This document shows, piece after piece, positions 32,602 through 42,637 of a stretch of 42,944 bases of DNA. Both the position numbers and the translations under genes were made by a program. Position 1 is the stretch's first letter, and every line of letters starts with the position of its first letter. A model generated the notes under the pieces. That model did no database searches. It was not told the DNA's origin and was given only the letters and a program-made list of their open reading frames with translations. The stretch comes from an uncultured Bacillota bacterium (GTDB lineage Bacteria; Bacillota_I; Bacilli_A; RFN20; CAG-449), in NCBI GenBank assembly GCA_902493275.1, contig CABUOQ010000014.1:1-42944 (forward strand), in the 5' to 3' direction.

Positions 32602-35600
32602 TTAATTTATCTTATCATTTTCATCATTTCTAGTGATATGATTATTTAAATATCTTTTATCAAAATCTGTCTCAAAATCAATTTTGCTTCCACCGAAATT
32701 ATTAATATATTTGCTTCTTATTCTCTTCATATTTATTCGATGATTAGCTTCTAAAATGATATACACTGCAGCGCATAAAAGTCCGACATACATCACTTTA
32801 ATTCCCAATAATAAATATGGAGTCTCATATTCAAATTCATAATGATAATTACCTTGAGGTGCAAGAATAGATAGGAATCCGCCTTGTGCTTTATATATTT
32901 TTACCCACTCAACTTGGTTATTATTTTCATCAAATACTTTAACTTTCCATCCTTGATCATATGGAATTTGTAAAACGATCATTTTTTCTTTATCAAAATC
33001 AGTATCAAAACTAAAATCATTGACATCAACACAGATATTTTTCAAAGGATTTTTCTTTAATAACTCTATTTGTTGTAAATATGTGTCTTCATATTCATAA
33101 CTTAAATAAGGTTTTAACAAAGTTGAATTATAGCTATTCATATTATCCAAGATTTCAATTCTTACTCTTGTCACTTTATCATCGACATAAAAACCTCTTT
33201 GTCGCTTACTCTCTGAACCTTTAGAGCCATTAAACCAATGAGTCATATGTTTATCTGAAGTCAATACATATTCTTTATCATCTTCATCTCTACCATATAA
33301 AACAATATTAAGATTTTCACCCATTCTTGCTTGAACAGTCACGAAACATTTTCCTCTTGTTTGACAATCACTACCAATATTTAAAGATGATGTATCAATA
33401 TCAACATATGAACCATATGTTAATCCCCGAGCCGCGCTTGAAGTATATGAGCCTCTATTTTCAAAATTATCACCATTTTTGTAGAATATTTTAATTAAAT
33501 TGTTATTGAGTGATGGAGTAATTATTCCTTGACTAATGCTTGATGCATCCTCATTAGAAATATAATTAAATCTAGTCATGCTCTCATAATCACTTCCAAA
33601 AATTTCTTCTAAATCATCTTCATTTAAAATAGCGCCTGTCAAATAAGCTTTTTCATTGGTTAAAATATAGTCGCTCTTTTCTTGGTAATAAGAAAAATCT
33701 TTCATAACGTTTTCATTTATTATCGTATCAAAAGCATACCCAAGTTCAATAAAATTATCATTTATATAAACCACGTGATCGTCTGTTGAAATATATTCAG
33801 AGAAACCAAAAGGAATATTATAATCATCATCTTTTAAAATATAATACTTTGTCCCAACAAACTCATCTAAATTAATTCTCTTTTCATGAATTCCCATCGA
33901 CCAACTTGATTCAGATACGGAATATTTCACCGTTGACCAATTTAAGAATTTATTGAGTTCATAATTGAAAGTTGAATGGAAGGTACCCATACCTGGTGAA
34001 GATAGTACCATTCCTAAATTATTTGCCGAACGATCAGCAGATGTAGAAAAAACTCTAAAGTAATCTTTATCTTCATTTTTTATATTTTCAACTAATCTAA
34101 TTTCCTCTTTATAATTTGCTTCACCGCCATATAATCCTTGATATGAAGTAGTACCTTGACCAATTAAAGTTATATTGCACATCACTATAGCTTCAAAAGC
34201 AATAAAATATCTTAAATCAGAAACTAAATCACTTTTTCGGAAGTTCTTACGCATATAGAAATATAAAATTACGATATATACCATTTCTCCATAAAAATAA
34301 TAAATCGATTCATCCATGTCGGAAGCTTTTAATAATTCACCCTTATAAAGCATAAATCCATAAAATATAGCAATTACACCGAAAGATAAATCTAAATACC
34401 AGATAGACATCTTCTCTCTTTTATCAAATTGTGTGGCAATAAACACACATGCTACAGCTGTGACAAAGATATACCATCTTCCATAAGCTGAATCAGTAAA
34501 TCCAGAAAAACAATAATAAACAAATGGTGTAAAGAGCATTAAACACATTCCTAGCGCTCCCACGACTGTTGAAAAATGACGCGTTTTAAATGATTGTATT
34601 AAGCTAGGAATAAATAAAAGCATTAGTGGAGTATATATAAACATTGATGCATAAGAATAAGTATATGTATTAAAGACAACTGAATCCATACAAGAGACAT
34701 TTGGAGTAAAAAATGCTACTAAAGGATATATATAATTTCTAGATGATCCTCCTGCATATTCCCATTTAAATAAATAATTTGTTAGATTTGTAAACGCCTC
34801 TTTAAAACTTAATTCACCATGTCCACCGATTGAAGAGAATAAAGCTTTTAACGCATTAGTTAAATTAGGAAGGTAAGACGCACTAGAAGTACGTGGATTA
34901 TCTAATGCGGTAGCAAAACAAGGAAGAAGGATTATCGCAGTTAACATTAATCCGCAAGCAAAAGCGAATATTCCTTGAAATATAACAGTTCCTCGCACAT
35001 CAAAAGTCATAGTATGAGTGATTTTATTTTCTTTCATTCTTCGATTATATTCACCCAAATTTTGGAAATATCTAAAAATACCATATATAACACCGCAGAA
35101 GCAAAAACTAATTAAAAAGTAATAATTTGTTAATCCACATACGAATATGGTTAATACCAACATCATTGGCTTTTGTTCTTTAATAATCTTCTCTACGCCT
35201 AATAATACTAAAGGCATTAAAACAGCTATTTCTAAGAAATGATTAAACCATAAATAATAAAAATTATAACCACAGAAAGCATATGCAATACCAACCAACC
35301 ATGATGTTTCTTTTTTGACTTTAAAATAATCTAATAACATCTTCATTGTGACACCAGCCAAGACCATTTTTGTGATCATCATAAAAGCTTGGCCTTGTGC
35401 TAATAAAGAACGCGGACAAATTAATAAAACTAAAAAGAAAGGATTAAATAAATAATAGAACGAGTTAGCCCCTATATTATTTACTCCTAGCATTGCCGAG
35501 TCATCCCAAAGGACAAATTCACCTGTTTTGAAAAAATGCCACCAATCATCATATCCATTATAATAAAATGGAATTTCTTGCAAGGTAAAATCACCTGAAA

Positions 35601-35766
35601 CCGGAATAGTAAATTCATTATTCACAAGAGTAGCAAAAAACATTATAAAAGCTATTACATATAAGAAAAAGACATAAGGAAACCATTTGCGGTTAAGCAA
35701 ATTTTGATATATCTTATATATTTTAGATTCTTTAAATGATTTCTTTATGTTTTTTACTTGTTCCAT
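32602..35766 (-). CDS. YfhO-family membrane glycosyltransferase-like protein
   Basis: A 1054-residue multi-spanning membrane protein of the YfhO family (GT-C-like fold). An N-terminal helix (about 30-50) is followed by an extracellular loop with SGDFTLQEIPFYYNG and the HFF segment. There are some dozen further hydrophobic segments to about residue 540, a large external domain (about 540-990), one more helix near 1000-1020, and a charged cytoplasmic tail. In B. subtilis and Listeria such proteins glycosylate teichoic acids or lipoteichoic acid using lipid-linked sugars. The short loop after the first helix, with acidic residues, is where GT-C catalytic Asp/Glu usually lie. AGAGGTGG precedes the ATG. 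It is longer than B. subtilis YfhO (about 860 residues). Confidence 0.88.
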   Translation of the reverse strand: MEQVKNIKKSFKESKIYKIYQNLLNRKWFPYVFFLYVIAFIMFFATLVNNEFTIPVSGDFTLQEIPFYYNGYDDWWHFFKTGEFVLWDDSAMLGVNNIGANSFYYLFNPFFLVLLICPRSLLAQGQAFMMITKMVLAGVTMKMLLDYFKVKKETSWLVGIAYAFCGYNFYYLWFNHFLEIAVLMPLVLLGVEKIIKEQKPMMLVLTIFVCGLTNYYFLISFCFCGVIYGIFRYFQNLGEYNRRMKENKITHTMTFDVRGTVIFQGIFAFACGLMLTAIILLPCFATALDNPRTSSASYLPNLTNALKALFSSIGGHGELSFKEAFTNLTNYLFKWEYAGGSSRNYIYPLVAFFTPNVSCMDSVVFNTYTYSYASMFIYTPLMLLFIPSLIQSFKTRHFSTVVGALGMCLMLFTPFVYYCFSGFTDSAYGRWYIFVTAVACVFIATQFDKREKMSIWYLDLSFGVIAIFYGFMLYKGELLKASDMDESIYYFYGEMVYIVILYFYMRKNFRKSDLVSDLRYFIAFEAIVMCNITLIGQGTTSYQGLYGGEANYKEEIRLVENIKNEDKDYFRVFSTSADRSANNLGMVLSSPGMGTFHSTFNYELNKFLNWSTVKYSVSESSWSMGIHEKRINLDEFVGTKYYILKDDDYNIPFGFSEYISTDDHVVYINDNFIELGYAFDTIINENVMKDFSYYQEKSDYILTNEKAYLTGAILNEDDLEEIFGSDYESMTRFNYISNEDASSISQGIITPSLNNNLIKIFYKNGDNFENRGSYTSSAARGLTYGSYVDIDTSSLNIGSDCQTRGKCFVTVQARMGENLNIVLYGRDEDDKEYVLTSDKHMTHWFNGSKGSESKRQRGFYVDDKVTRVRIEILDNMNSYNSTLLKPYLSYEYEDTYLQQIELLKKNPLKNICVDVNDFSFDTDFDKEKMIVLQIPYDQGWKVKVFDENNNQVEWVKIYKAQGGFLSILAPQGNYHYEFEYETPYLLLGIKVMYVGLLCAAVYIILEANHRINMKRIRSKYINNFGGSKIDFETDFDKRYLNNHITRNDENDKIN

Positions 35767-35775
35767 ATTCCACCT

Positions 35776-36255
35776 CTATTTGTGATAAGTTTCATTGTTC
35801 AATATTTTGAATGAGCGATATATTTGTTCCAATATTATTACTCTTGTCATTTGATGAGTGAAAGTTAAATCAGATAATTTTAAACGAAAGTTTGCATGTT
35901 GTCTTACTTCATCTGATAAACCTAATGATCCACCGATAATAAAAGTAATTGTCGAATATTTATTCATTGCTAAATCGATTTTCTCACTAAGAGCAATTGA
36001 AGAGATTGCTTCTCCATGAATATCTAGAAGAATGATAAACTCATTATCTTTAGTTTTTTGTAAAATTCTTTTTCCTTCTAAAGTTAAAATATTCTCTATT
36101 TCTTTATTAGAAGCGTTATCTTTTATTTTGCAATCTTCAACTTCTATAATGTTCAATTTGCAATACTTTGTTAGACGCTTATAGTACTCTTGAATTTCAT
36201 CTTTTAAAAATTGTTCTTTGATTTTTCCTACTGCTATAAGTTTTATATTAATCAT
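35776..36255 (-). CDS. rlmH: 23S rRNA (pseudouridine-1915-N3) methyltransferase
   Basis: Methylates pseudouridine 1915 in helix 69 of 23S rRNA; SPOUT fold. The start is the ATG at 36253-36255, giving 159 residues, exactly the family length; AAGGAA lies eight bases upstream. Longer in-frame starts would run far into walJ. IKLIAVGKIKEQFLKDEIQEY (in parts), FIIGGSLGLSDEVR (the SAM knot) and LSDLTFTHQMTRVIILEQIYR are the family signatures. It overlaps the walJ end by eight bases. In B. subtilis the same order, walJ-htrC-rlmH, is found, here without htrC. Confidence 0.96.
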   Translation of the reverse strand: MINIKLIAVGKIKEQFLKDEIQEYYKRLTKYCKLNIIEVEDCKIKDNASNKEIENILTLEGKRILQKTKDNEFIILLDIHGEAISSIALSEKIDLAMNKYSTITFIIGGSLGLSDEVRQHANFRLKLSDLTFTHQMTRVIILEQIYRSFKILNNETYHK

Positions 36256-37018
36256 AGCATAATTCCTTTTCGAGATTACCTCCACATAACATATTGTGCT
36301 GTTCAGCGCAGCGAACATTAATATTAGTTACATCAACACCTCTTTTTGACATAATTTTATAAAAAGTGTCTAGAGCTTTCATTGGTGTATTTGCTTCTTC
36401 TGATAAATGAGCTAAAACAATTTCTTTAGTTTTTGAAGAGATTATTTCAGATAAATATAAAGCTGAGTCTTCATTGGATAGGTGGCCATGATCACCCATA
36501 ATTCGATCAATCAAATATTGTGGTCGACCCGTAGCTAATTGCATTCTAACATCATGATTTGATTCAAAAATATAATAATCGGCATCTTTAATATAATCCA
36601 TCACACGCTCATATAAATACCCTGTATCGGTAATATAAACCAATTTTTCACCATCAGCCTCTATTACAAAGCCAACAGATCCTACAACATCATGAGATGT
36701 AGGAATAACTGTTATATGAAATCCATTAAGATTATATTGATGATATGGTATTAATTCATGATTTTCGTCACTCACTTGATAAGTAGATCGACTTGCATAT
36801 ATACATTCATCTTTAAATGCTTTAATACCCGCAATATGATCACTATGACTATGGGTAAGTAAAAGCACATTAAGATTTTCTATTGAAACATTGATTTCTG
36901 CGATTAGAGATTTAAATCTCTTAATTGTAAGTCCATTATCAATCACAAGATACTTGCCATTACTAGCAATAATAGTACTATTCCCCTTAGATCCAGACTC
37001 TAAAACATAATATCTCAT
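36248..37018 (-). CDS. walJ: WalJ/YycJ-type metallo-beta-lactamase-fold hydrolase
   Basis: A 256-residue MBL-fold protein. The metal ligands are in LLTHSHSDHIAG (HxHxDH, near residues 55-60), in TSHDV and in the late LAHLSEE histidine; the YVLESGSKGNSTIIA opening is typical of WalJ. In Firmicutes walJ closes the walRKHIJ operon and affects coordination of cell division with DNA replication; it is related to 5'-exonuclease-like MBL proteins. Here walR, walK, walH and walI are not next to it and it directly follows dnaB (3-base gap). AAGGGAA precedes the ATG. Confidence 0.92.
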   Translation of the reverse strand: MRYYVLESGSKGNSTIIASNGKYLVIDNGLTIKRFKSLIAEINVSIENLNVLLLTHSHSDHIAGIKAFKDECIYASRSTYQVSDENHELIPYHQYNLNGFHITVIPTSHDVVGSVGFVIEADGEKLVYITDTGYLYERVMDYIKDADYYIFESNHDVRMQLATGRPQYLIDRIMGDHGHLSNEDSALYLSEIISSKTKEIVLAHLSEEANTPMKALDTFYKIMSKRGVDVTNINVRCAEQHNMLCGGNLEKELCYD

Positions 37019-37021
37019 TTT

Positions 37022-38392
37022 TTAATTCCCTTCGTCTGCCAATTCAACGAATTTTCCAATATTTTTCATGAATGCCAATTTAATTGTTCCTGTTTTTCCA
37101 TTACGATTTTTTTGAACAATTACTTCTGTAATATCCATATCTTCTTTTGTAGAATCGTTTGAATTATCTTCTGATTGTTGACCCGGTTTTTGATAATTTT
37201 CACGATATAAGAACATAACTATATCAGCATCTTGCTCAATAGATCCAGAATCTCTTAAATCAGATAAAACTGGTCGACGAGATGCTTTTTCATTTGCTCT
37301 AGACAATTGACAAAGACATACGATTGGAACACCTATATCACGCGCAAAGCTTTTTAATTGTCGTGAAATCTCAGTTACACTCTCGCGAATATCTAATCTT
37401 GGATTATTTAAATTAATTAAACCTAAATAGTCAATTACTACTAAGCCTAAATTAGGATCTTTAGCTTTTAGTTTTGTGATTTTAGTTTTAATTTCACCTA
37501 ATTTAATTCCAGAAGTATCATCGATAAGAATTTTAACATTATTAATATCATCTTCAGCCTGTTGAACTGCAAGCCAATCATTGTCGGTTAAATCACCAGT
37601 TTTTAAATTTCCTAGTCCTACATAACTAATAGACGCTAATAATCTATTTACTATATCTTCTGCTGACATTTCTAATGAGAAAAGGGCAACTGTCTTATGA
37701 CTTTTATACGCCGCGTTATAAATTAAATTAATAGCAAAAGCTGTTTTTCCAACTGATGGTCGCGCAGCGAGAATTATTAATTGTCCCGGTTGCCATCCAG
37801 CTGTATATTTATTTAATTCTTTATATCCGGTATCAACACCAACAAGATAAGATTTTTTAGTTTCTTTTCTTTTTTCTTGAAGTGTCTTTGAAAGTGTAGA
37901 CAAAATATCACTTGTATCTTTAAAATCACCTGAAGCACGATTTTTAATTAAATTAGAAATCGCATTATCATATTTTTCGATAAAGTCATCAACATCGGTA
38001 ATTTCTTTTTCAAAGAATTCTTTATTTAATTTAGAGGTACAATTAAATAATTTTCTAATCAAAGATAAATTAAAAATTGTAGAAATATGATAAGAGGCAT
38101 TTTTATCACCCATATAGTAATCGCTTAACTCATATAAATAATCAACTCCACCAATTTGGTCAAGTTTCTTCATATTAGTTTTAAGCTCGTTGGTGATTGC
38201 AACATTATCGATTGGTTTATTTTGTCTTTCAACATTTTGGATTGCTTCAAAAACAATTTGGTTAGCAGGACTATAAAAATCATCCTTATTAAGCAAATTT
38301 AAAGCATCGTAGCAAGCTTTTCTACTTGCTATCATAGAGCCTATTACAGCTTTTTCCGATTCAATATTACACGCGACTTGATTCTTAGCCAT
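37022..38392 (-). CDS. dnaB: Replicative DNA helicase
   Basis: A hexameric 5'-3' helicase at the replication fork (called dnaC in B. subtilis). Residues 1-105 form the N-terminal domain (IESEKAVIGSMI opening), followed by a linker and the RecA-like domain with Walker A ARPSVGKTAFA near 210-220, Walker B VVIDYLGLI and the DLRDSGSIEQDADIVMFLYRE motif. It is 456 residues and has no intein. It lies seven bases after rplI, with AGAGGGA before the ATG. The order gdpP-rplI-dnaB is the one seen in B. subtilis. Confidence 0.97.
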   Translation of the reverse strand: MAKNQVACNIESEKAVIGSMIASRKACYDALNLLNKDDFYSPANQIVFEAIQNVERQNKPIDNVAITNELKTNMKKLDQIGGVDYLYELSDYYMGDKNASYHISTIFNLSLIRKLFNCTSKLNKEFFEKEITDVDDFIEKYDNAISNLIKNRASGDFKDTSDILSTLSKTLQEKRKETKKSYLVGVDTGYKELNKYTAGWQPGQLIILAARPSVGKTAFAINLIYNAAYKSHKTVALFSLEMSAEDIVNRLLASISYVGLGNLKTGDLTDNDWLAVQQAEDDINNVKILIDDTSGIKLGEIKTKITKLKAKDPNLGLVVIDYLGLINLNNPRLDIRESVTEISRQLKSFARDIGVPIVCLCQLSRANEKASRRPVLSDLRDSGSIEQDADIVMFLYRENYQKPGQQSEDNSNDSTKEDMDITEVIVQKNRNGKTGTIKLAFMKNIGKFVELADEGN

Positions 38393-38399
38393 AATCCCT

Positions 38400-38849
38400 C
38401 TACTTCTTTTCGCTTACATGAACATTTATTGTTCCCACGACTCCTTTATATAATTCAATTTGCAATCTCGTAAAGCCAAATGCATTAACCGGAAACTTAT
38501 CAATAAATTTTCTTTTATCGACTTCAATTGAATATGTTTTTTTCAACTCTTCACATATTTGCTTTTGAGAAATACTCCCACACATTCTTCCATCTTTTGA
38601 AGATGTTGCCGTGAATTCAACATTTATACCTTTTAATTTTTCAGCGATTTCTTGTGCATTAGCTTTTTGTATAGATTCATCAATCTCTCTTTGCTTGATT
38701 TGCTTATCAAGCATATTTTTTGATCCAACAGTGTACATAACCGCTAAATTGTTTTTAATTAGATAATTGGCACCATATCCTTGAGATACTTCAACTATTT
38801 GATCTTTTTTGCCAACATTTTTTACATCTTTTAATAAAATTACTTTCAT
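38400..38849 (-). CDS. rplI: 50S ribosomal protein L9
   Basis: It has 149 residues from the ATG at 38847-38849, the family length; GGTGAA lies just upstream, and longer in-frame starts would run into gdpP. The N-terminal MKVILLKDVKNVGKKDQIVEV and GYGANYLI stretches bind 23S rRNA. The long connecting helix (about 42-75) and the C-terminal domain with GSISQKQICEEL and FGFTRLQIEL follow. It starts one base after the gdpP stop, so the two are translationally linked. Confidence 0.97.
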   Translation of the reverse strand: MKVILLKDVKNVGKKDQIVEVSQGYGANYLIKNNLAVMYTVGSKNMLDKQIKQREIDESIQKANAQEIAEKLKGINVEFTATSSKDGRMCGSISQKQICEELKKTYSIEVDKRKFIDKFPVNAFGFTRLQIELYKGVVGTINVHVSEKK

Positions 38850-38850
38850 T

Positions 38851-40866
38851 TTATTCACCAACTTTCTTTTCTCTAGCATCATTCAGATATTGATCTAAAA
38901 TACTTTTTACTCTATTAACAACATCATCTAAACTTATTCCTGTAAATTTTGCTGCAGCTGCTGTAAATGATCCGCCTCCGCCTAATTTTTCGCATAGAAT
39001 TTGGCAACTAACCGTTCCATCACTACGAGAAGATAATCCAATATCTTTTTCAGAAGTTCGTCCAATGACAAAGCACGCATTAATTCCCGCTATTTGCAAT
39101 GTTTCTGTAGCCACTCTAGCTAAAGTAGCTTGATCCACAATATCATTTTGATCAGCGACAGATACAATAATTCCATAATAAGGGGTAATTGAATTTGACA
39201 TTATTTTTGTCTTTAGAGCATATTCTTCATAGTCTTCTTTTAAGAAGGAATCAGCAATACCATTATCAGCTCCAAAATTCTTTAAGATATATGATGCATC
39301 ATAAGTTCTTGCACCAATTTTATTACGATAGTAATTTGTATCAAGGATAATTCCCGCTAACATAAAGGTTGCAATTGCTGGAGTAACCTCTACTGGTTTT
39401 GAAGCATATCGAATCATTTCTGCCACCAATTCCGAAGCCGAAGAGGCACCTGGTTCAATATAATTAAATTCCGTTTTTTCAACATAATGTTCACCACGGC
39501 GATGATGATCGATAACCGCTATTTTTTCTGCTTTTTTAACTAACGAACTAGACATAGTGTTATATGGGTTATGAACATCAACTAAAATTAATAAGCTTTT
39601 AGATGAAAATTCATCTATCGCTTTAGATGGTGAGATTGTTATATCATTAACTTGTTCTTTAGTAAACATTCTCTTAAACGCTCTTTTAGTTTTATTTTCA
39701 AGTGAAGATTCATCATAAACAATTTTAGCTCTTTTTTCTATAGATTGAGCAAAGCAATAAATACCTAAAGCTGAACCAATGGCATCTAAATCAGCCATTG
39801 CGTGTCCCATAATATATACTGCATTAGCCTCTTCAATCAATGCTTTTAAAGAGTTTGACATAACACGAGATTGAACTGAGTTCTTTCTCTCTTGAGCCTC
39901 AGTTTGTCCACCGATAAAACGAAGATTTTCACCATAAGTTGAAATAACTGCTTGATTTCCACCTCTAGATAAAGCTACATCAAGTGCTGTAGAAGCAAAT
40001 TCAAATAATCTACTATAATTATCAATTCCACTAGAAATACCAATTGATAATGTTAAGATATTATTCTCATTACCATTATTATTTTTTACTTCTTTAATAA
40101 CATCCTTTAAAATTGAAAATTTATCATTGATTAATGCTTCATAATTCTCATGAGTACATATAAATAAATATGAATCATTTTTATATTTTTTAATAAGAAG
40201 ATTAAATTTTTTAGCGTATTCAACAATTATCTTTTGAATTGCAGCAAGATTATCGTTAATTGATAAGTCATCTAAAATGTTCGCTAAGTCTTGATAATTA
40301 TCAATAGCTATAATTCCTACTGCCGGAGCATGATTAACTGAATACTTAATCAATTCTTCATTTTCAGAAATATCTTTAAATATATATAAATTTGCTTGAG
40401 CGAGATATCTTACTGCATAGTAATTATTATTAATTTCTATTTTCATTTCATTGATAGATTGATCTGTTAGTTCTTTTAATTTTGGATTCCATTCAAAAAT
40501 ATTTCGGTCCATTAATTTACTTTGTATATTATTAAACCATTTATTAACCCAAATAATGTCATTTTTTTCATCAGTAACTATTAAACCTATTTTTCCAAAA
40601 TCATAAGCTTCTTGAACATCTTTACCAATAACAGAAAGTGCATCAATATCACTTCTAGTTCTAGCATTAGAAATCCTCAAAATTAAAATAATGAAAGCTA
40701 AAAGATTTATTAAACTTATTCCAAAAATAACAGCTATAAGAATTTCGTTAATGTATAATGTCAAATATTTATTATCCATTAAAAAGAATAAAACACCACC
40801 CGCTATTGACTCTATAAAAAACAAAATAATAACGATTGTAAGTTCTCTATGTATTAACTTTTGCAT
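38851..40866 (-). CDS. gdpP: c-di-AMP phosphodiesterase GdpP (YybT)
   Basis: Hydrolyses c-di-AMP to pApA and so controls turgor, wall and potassium homeostasis. Two transmembrane helices (about 10-30 and 40-63) precede a PAS-like domain (about 85-165), a degenerate GGDEF domain (about 175-310; the GGDEF signature is lost) and the DHH/DHHA1 phosphodiesterase part from about 340. The metal motifs are GHAMADLDAIGSALG (H355, D359, D361), LVDVHNP and IDHHRRGE, and the C-terminal nucleotide-binding GGGGSFTAAAA glycine loop is intact. At 671 residues it is full length. It follows yybS and precedes rplI, as in B. subtilis. All visible catalytic residues are conserved, so activity is expected. Confidence 0.96.
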   Translation of the reverse strand: MQKLIHRELTIVIILFFIESIAGGVLFFLMDNKYLTLYINEILIAVIFGISLINLLAFIILILRISNARTRSDIDALSVIGKDVQEAYDFGKIGLIVTDEKNDIIWVNKWFNNIQSKLMDRNIFEWNPKLKELTDQSINEMKIEINNNYYAVRYLAQANLYIFKDISENEELIKYSVNHAPAVGIIAIDNYQDLANILDDLSINDNLAAIQKIIVEYAKKFNLLIKKYKNDSYLFICTHENYEALINDKFSILKDVIKEVKNNNGNENNILTLSIGISSGIDNYSRLFEFASTALDVALSRGGNQAVISTYGENLRFIGGQTEAQERKNSVQSRVMSNSLKALIEEANAVYIMGHAMADLDAIGSALGIYCFAQSIEKRAKIVYDESSLENKTKRAFKRMFTKEQVNDITISPSKAIDEFSSKSLLILVDVHNPYNTMSSSLVKKAEKIAVIDHHRRGEHYVEKTEFNYIEPGASSASELVAEMIRYASKPVEVTPAIATFMLAGIILDTNYYRNKIGARTYDASYILKNFGADNGIADSFLKEDYEEYALKTKIMSNSITPYYGIIVSVADQNDIVDQATLARVATETLQIAGINACFVIGRTSEKDIGLSSRSDGTVSCQILCEKLGGGGSFTAAAAKFTGISLDDVVNRVKSILDQYLNDAREKKVGE

Positions 40867-40937
40867 ATTTCGCCTCGCATATCTTTCAATATTATACTAT
40901 ATATTATTACATATATATAGTAATTTTTTTATCACTT

Positions 40938-41858
40938 TTATAATTTTAACGAAATATGGCTTAGATTTTGATAAATTCCTACAGCGATTATAGCGATTGG
41001 AAAGATAAAAATAACTAAAATAGAAATTGCATAAAACCACATTTTATTATTGATTCGCGACCATTTTGAGATTAAATAAATTCCCTGATATATCATAAAA
41101 AAACTAAATATAATCCAAATATTAATTATTGTCGCACTCAAAATGAAAACTACTTGATTATCTATCATCAAACCAAAAATACTGCCAATTGCAATAGCGG
41201 AAAAGACTAAATATACAACACCTACACAAGTAGGAATAGTTTCTAAAGTTATCATTTGATTAAACAGTGCTTTATTTTTTAATTTTAATCTTGTCAATAT
41301 CAAATTAGTTAAAAATTGTACGATAATTCCTTCCATTAAAGAAATTAAAAATATTGAAGCCGGTATAAGAGAAATCAAAACCGCTCTCAAAAAATTTTCA
41401 ATATTATTTATTCCTAATCCATTTAAAAATTTGATGAGATTATCTACTAAAGATAGGGTATCATTTATGATATCGTACTCAAATAAATATCCAAACAACC
41501 ACATAGATAATACATTGCAAATTAATGAAGTGCACGTTGTAAATATTATCTCAATTAAACTTCCTTTATTTTTCTTAATTATTAACGGATAGAACATTCC
41601 CATAATAATTGTGGGAACAACAAAAAATAAAGCGCTGATTGGATTTATAAAGATAAAGGCGATGGCAATAGTTGAAATAGCTACAACCAAAGAATCTTTT
41701 AAATTATATTTATATCCATAAATAGATATTGGAATAGGCAAGATAAAATAAAGCCAGTCTTCTAATAGGCCACCAATAAACTTTGATAGCAATAAAATCA
41801 AAGCATATATCGCTGTTATAACAGCACCATCAGTTATTATCTTTACCTTGTCTTTCAT
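40938..41858 (-). CDS. yybS: DUF2232 (YybS-like) membrane protein
   Basis: A 306-residue polytopic membrane protein with about eight hydrophobic segments, of the DUF2232/YybS family. The N-terminal ITDGAVITAIYALILLL and the LPIPISIYGYKYNLKDS loop are typical, as is the conserved position directly before gdpP. The fold resembles S-components of ECF transporters, but the substrate is unknown. It starts just after the terminator that follows rpsR; on the minus strand the T-rich end of that terminator forms its leader, and no good ribosome site is present (TTTGGAAT). Confidence 0.8.
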   Translation of the reverse strand: MKDKVKIITDGAVITAIYALILLLSKFIGGLLEDWLYFILPIPISIYGYKYNLKDSLVVAISTIAIAFIFINPISALFFVVPTIIMGMFYPLIIKKNKGSLIEIIFTTCTSLICNVLSMWLFGYLFEYDIINDTLSLVDNLIKFLNGLGINNIENFLRAVLISLIPASIFLISLMEGIIVQFLTNLILTRLKLKNKALFNQMITLETIPTCVGVVYLVFSAIAIGSIFGLMIDNQVVFILSATIINIWIIFSFFMIYQGIYLISKWSRINNKMWFYAISILVIFIFPIAIIAVGIYQNLSHISLKL

Positions 41859-41865
41859 ATTCCAA

Positions 41866-41897
41866 AGATAAAAGCCCCTACATTTTACTGCAGGGGC
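41866..41897 (-). terminator. Terminator/attenuator between rpsR and yybS
   Basis: A GC-rich 9-bp stem (41874-41882 with 41889-41897, one G-U on the minus strand) with a 6-base loop is followed by TTTTATCTTT. It ends only a few bases before the yybS ATG (41858), so readthrough probably feeds the gdpP-dnaB genes. Confidence 0.85.
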
Positions 41898-41909
41898 CTA
41901 TAATTTATT

Positions 41910-42137
41910 TTAGTCAGCAATGTATGGTAATAATGCCATATATCTTGCACGTTTAATAGCAACAGCAACTTCTCTTTGATGCTTTGCACATGCACCAGTG
42001 GCACGGCGTGGAGAAATTTTTCCATTAGGAGAAATAAATTTCTTCAAAGTTTCTACATCTTTATAATCGATTTCTGTTCCTTTATTTTTACAGAAAATAC
42101 AAAATTTCTTTTTTGCTCTTACTTTCTTAAAAGCCAT
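41910..42137 (-). CDS. rpsR: 30S ribosomal protein S18
   Basis: A 75-residue ribosomal protein that pairs with S6 on the platform of the 30S subunit. The CIFC motif near residues 13-16 and a later cysteine in TGACAKHQ suggest the zinc-binding (C+) form. ISPNGKISPRRATG and REVAVAIKRARYMALLPY are the rRNA-binding signatures. AGAAAGGAAAGG precedes the ATG. It is the last gene of rpsF-ssb-rpsR. Confidence 0.97.
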   Translation of the reverse strand: MAFKKVRAKKKFCIFCKNKGTEIDYKDVETLKKFISPNGKISPRRATGACAKHQREVAVAIKRARYMALLPYIAD

Positions 42138-42172
42138 AATACCTTTCCTTTCTCATTCATTTAAGAATGTTA

Positions 42173-42610
42173 TTAGAATGGTAAATCATCATCAGCAACA
42201 TCAATTGAAGAGATATTCTTTTCGCCGACATCGCCCGGAACTTCATCAGGAACATATCCCACTTCTTCATTCTTAGTAGCATTTGTTGTTCCTTTTGGTT
42301 CTAAAAATTGTACTGAGTCACATATCACTTCAATAATAGTAACTTTTCTTCCATCTTTAGAATCATAAGTTCTTTGATTCAATCTACCCTCAACACCAAC
42401 AAGTGAACCCTTATGGGTAAACTTATAAGCATTTTCAGCTTGTTGATTCCATACTGTACATGGAATAAAGCTGGCGGTCTTCTCTCCGTCTGGACCCTTT
42501 TGTCTATTATCTACAGCAACAGTGAAGGATGCTACAGATGCTCCGCTAGCGGTTTTTCTAAGTTCTGGATCTCTTGTGAGACGACCAACTAAAACGACAC
42601 GATTAATCAT
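42173..42610 (-). CDS. ssb: Single-stranded DNA-binding protein
   Basis: A tetrameric SSB protecting single strands during replication and repair. Residues 1-105 form the OB fold (MINRVVLVGRLTRDPELR opening, FIPCTVWNQQAENAYKF, GSLVGVEGRLNQRTYD). A short linker follows, then the acidic tip DDDLPF that recruits partner proteins. At 145 residues it is a little shorter than B. subtilis SsbA because the linker is short. AAGGAGGAA precedes the ATG. It is flanked by rpsF and rpsR as in most Firmicutes. Confidence 0.97.
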   Translation of the reverse strand: MINRVVLVGRLTRDPELRKTASGASVASFTVAVDNRQKGPDGEKTASFIPCTVWNQQAENAYKFTHKGSLVGVEGRLNQRTYDSKDGRKVTIIEVICDSVQFLEPKGTTNATKNEEVGYVPDEVPGDVGEKNISSIDVADDDLPF

Positions 42611-42637
42611 AAAATTTCCTCCTTGTATTTAAGGGAA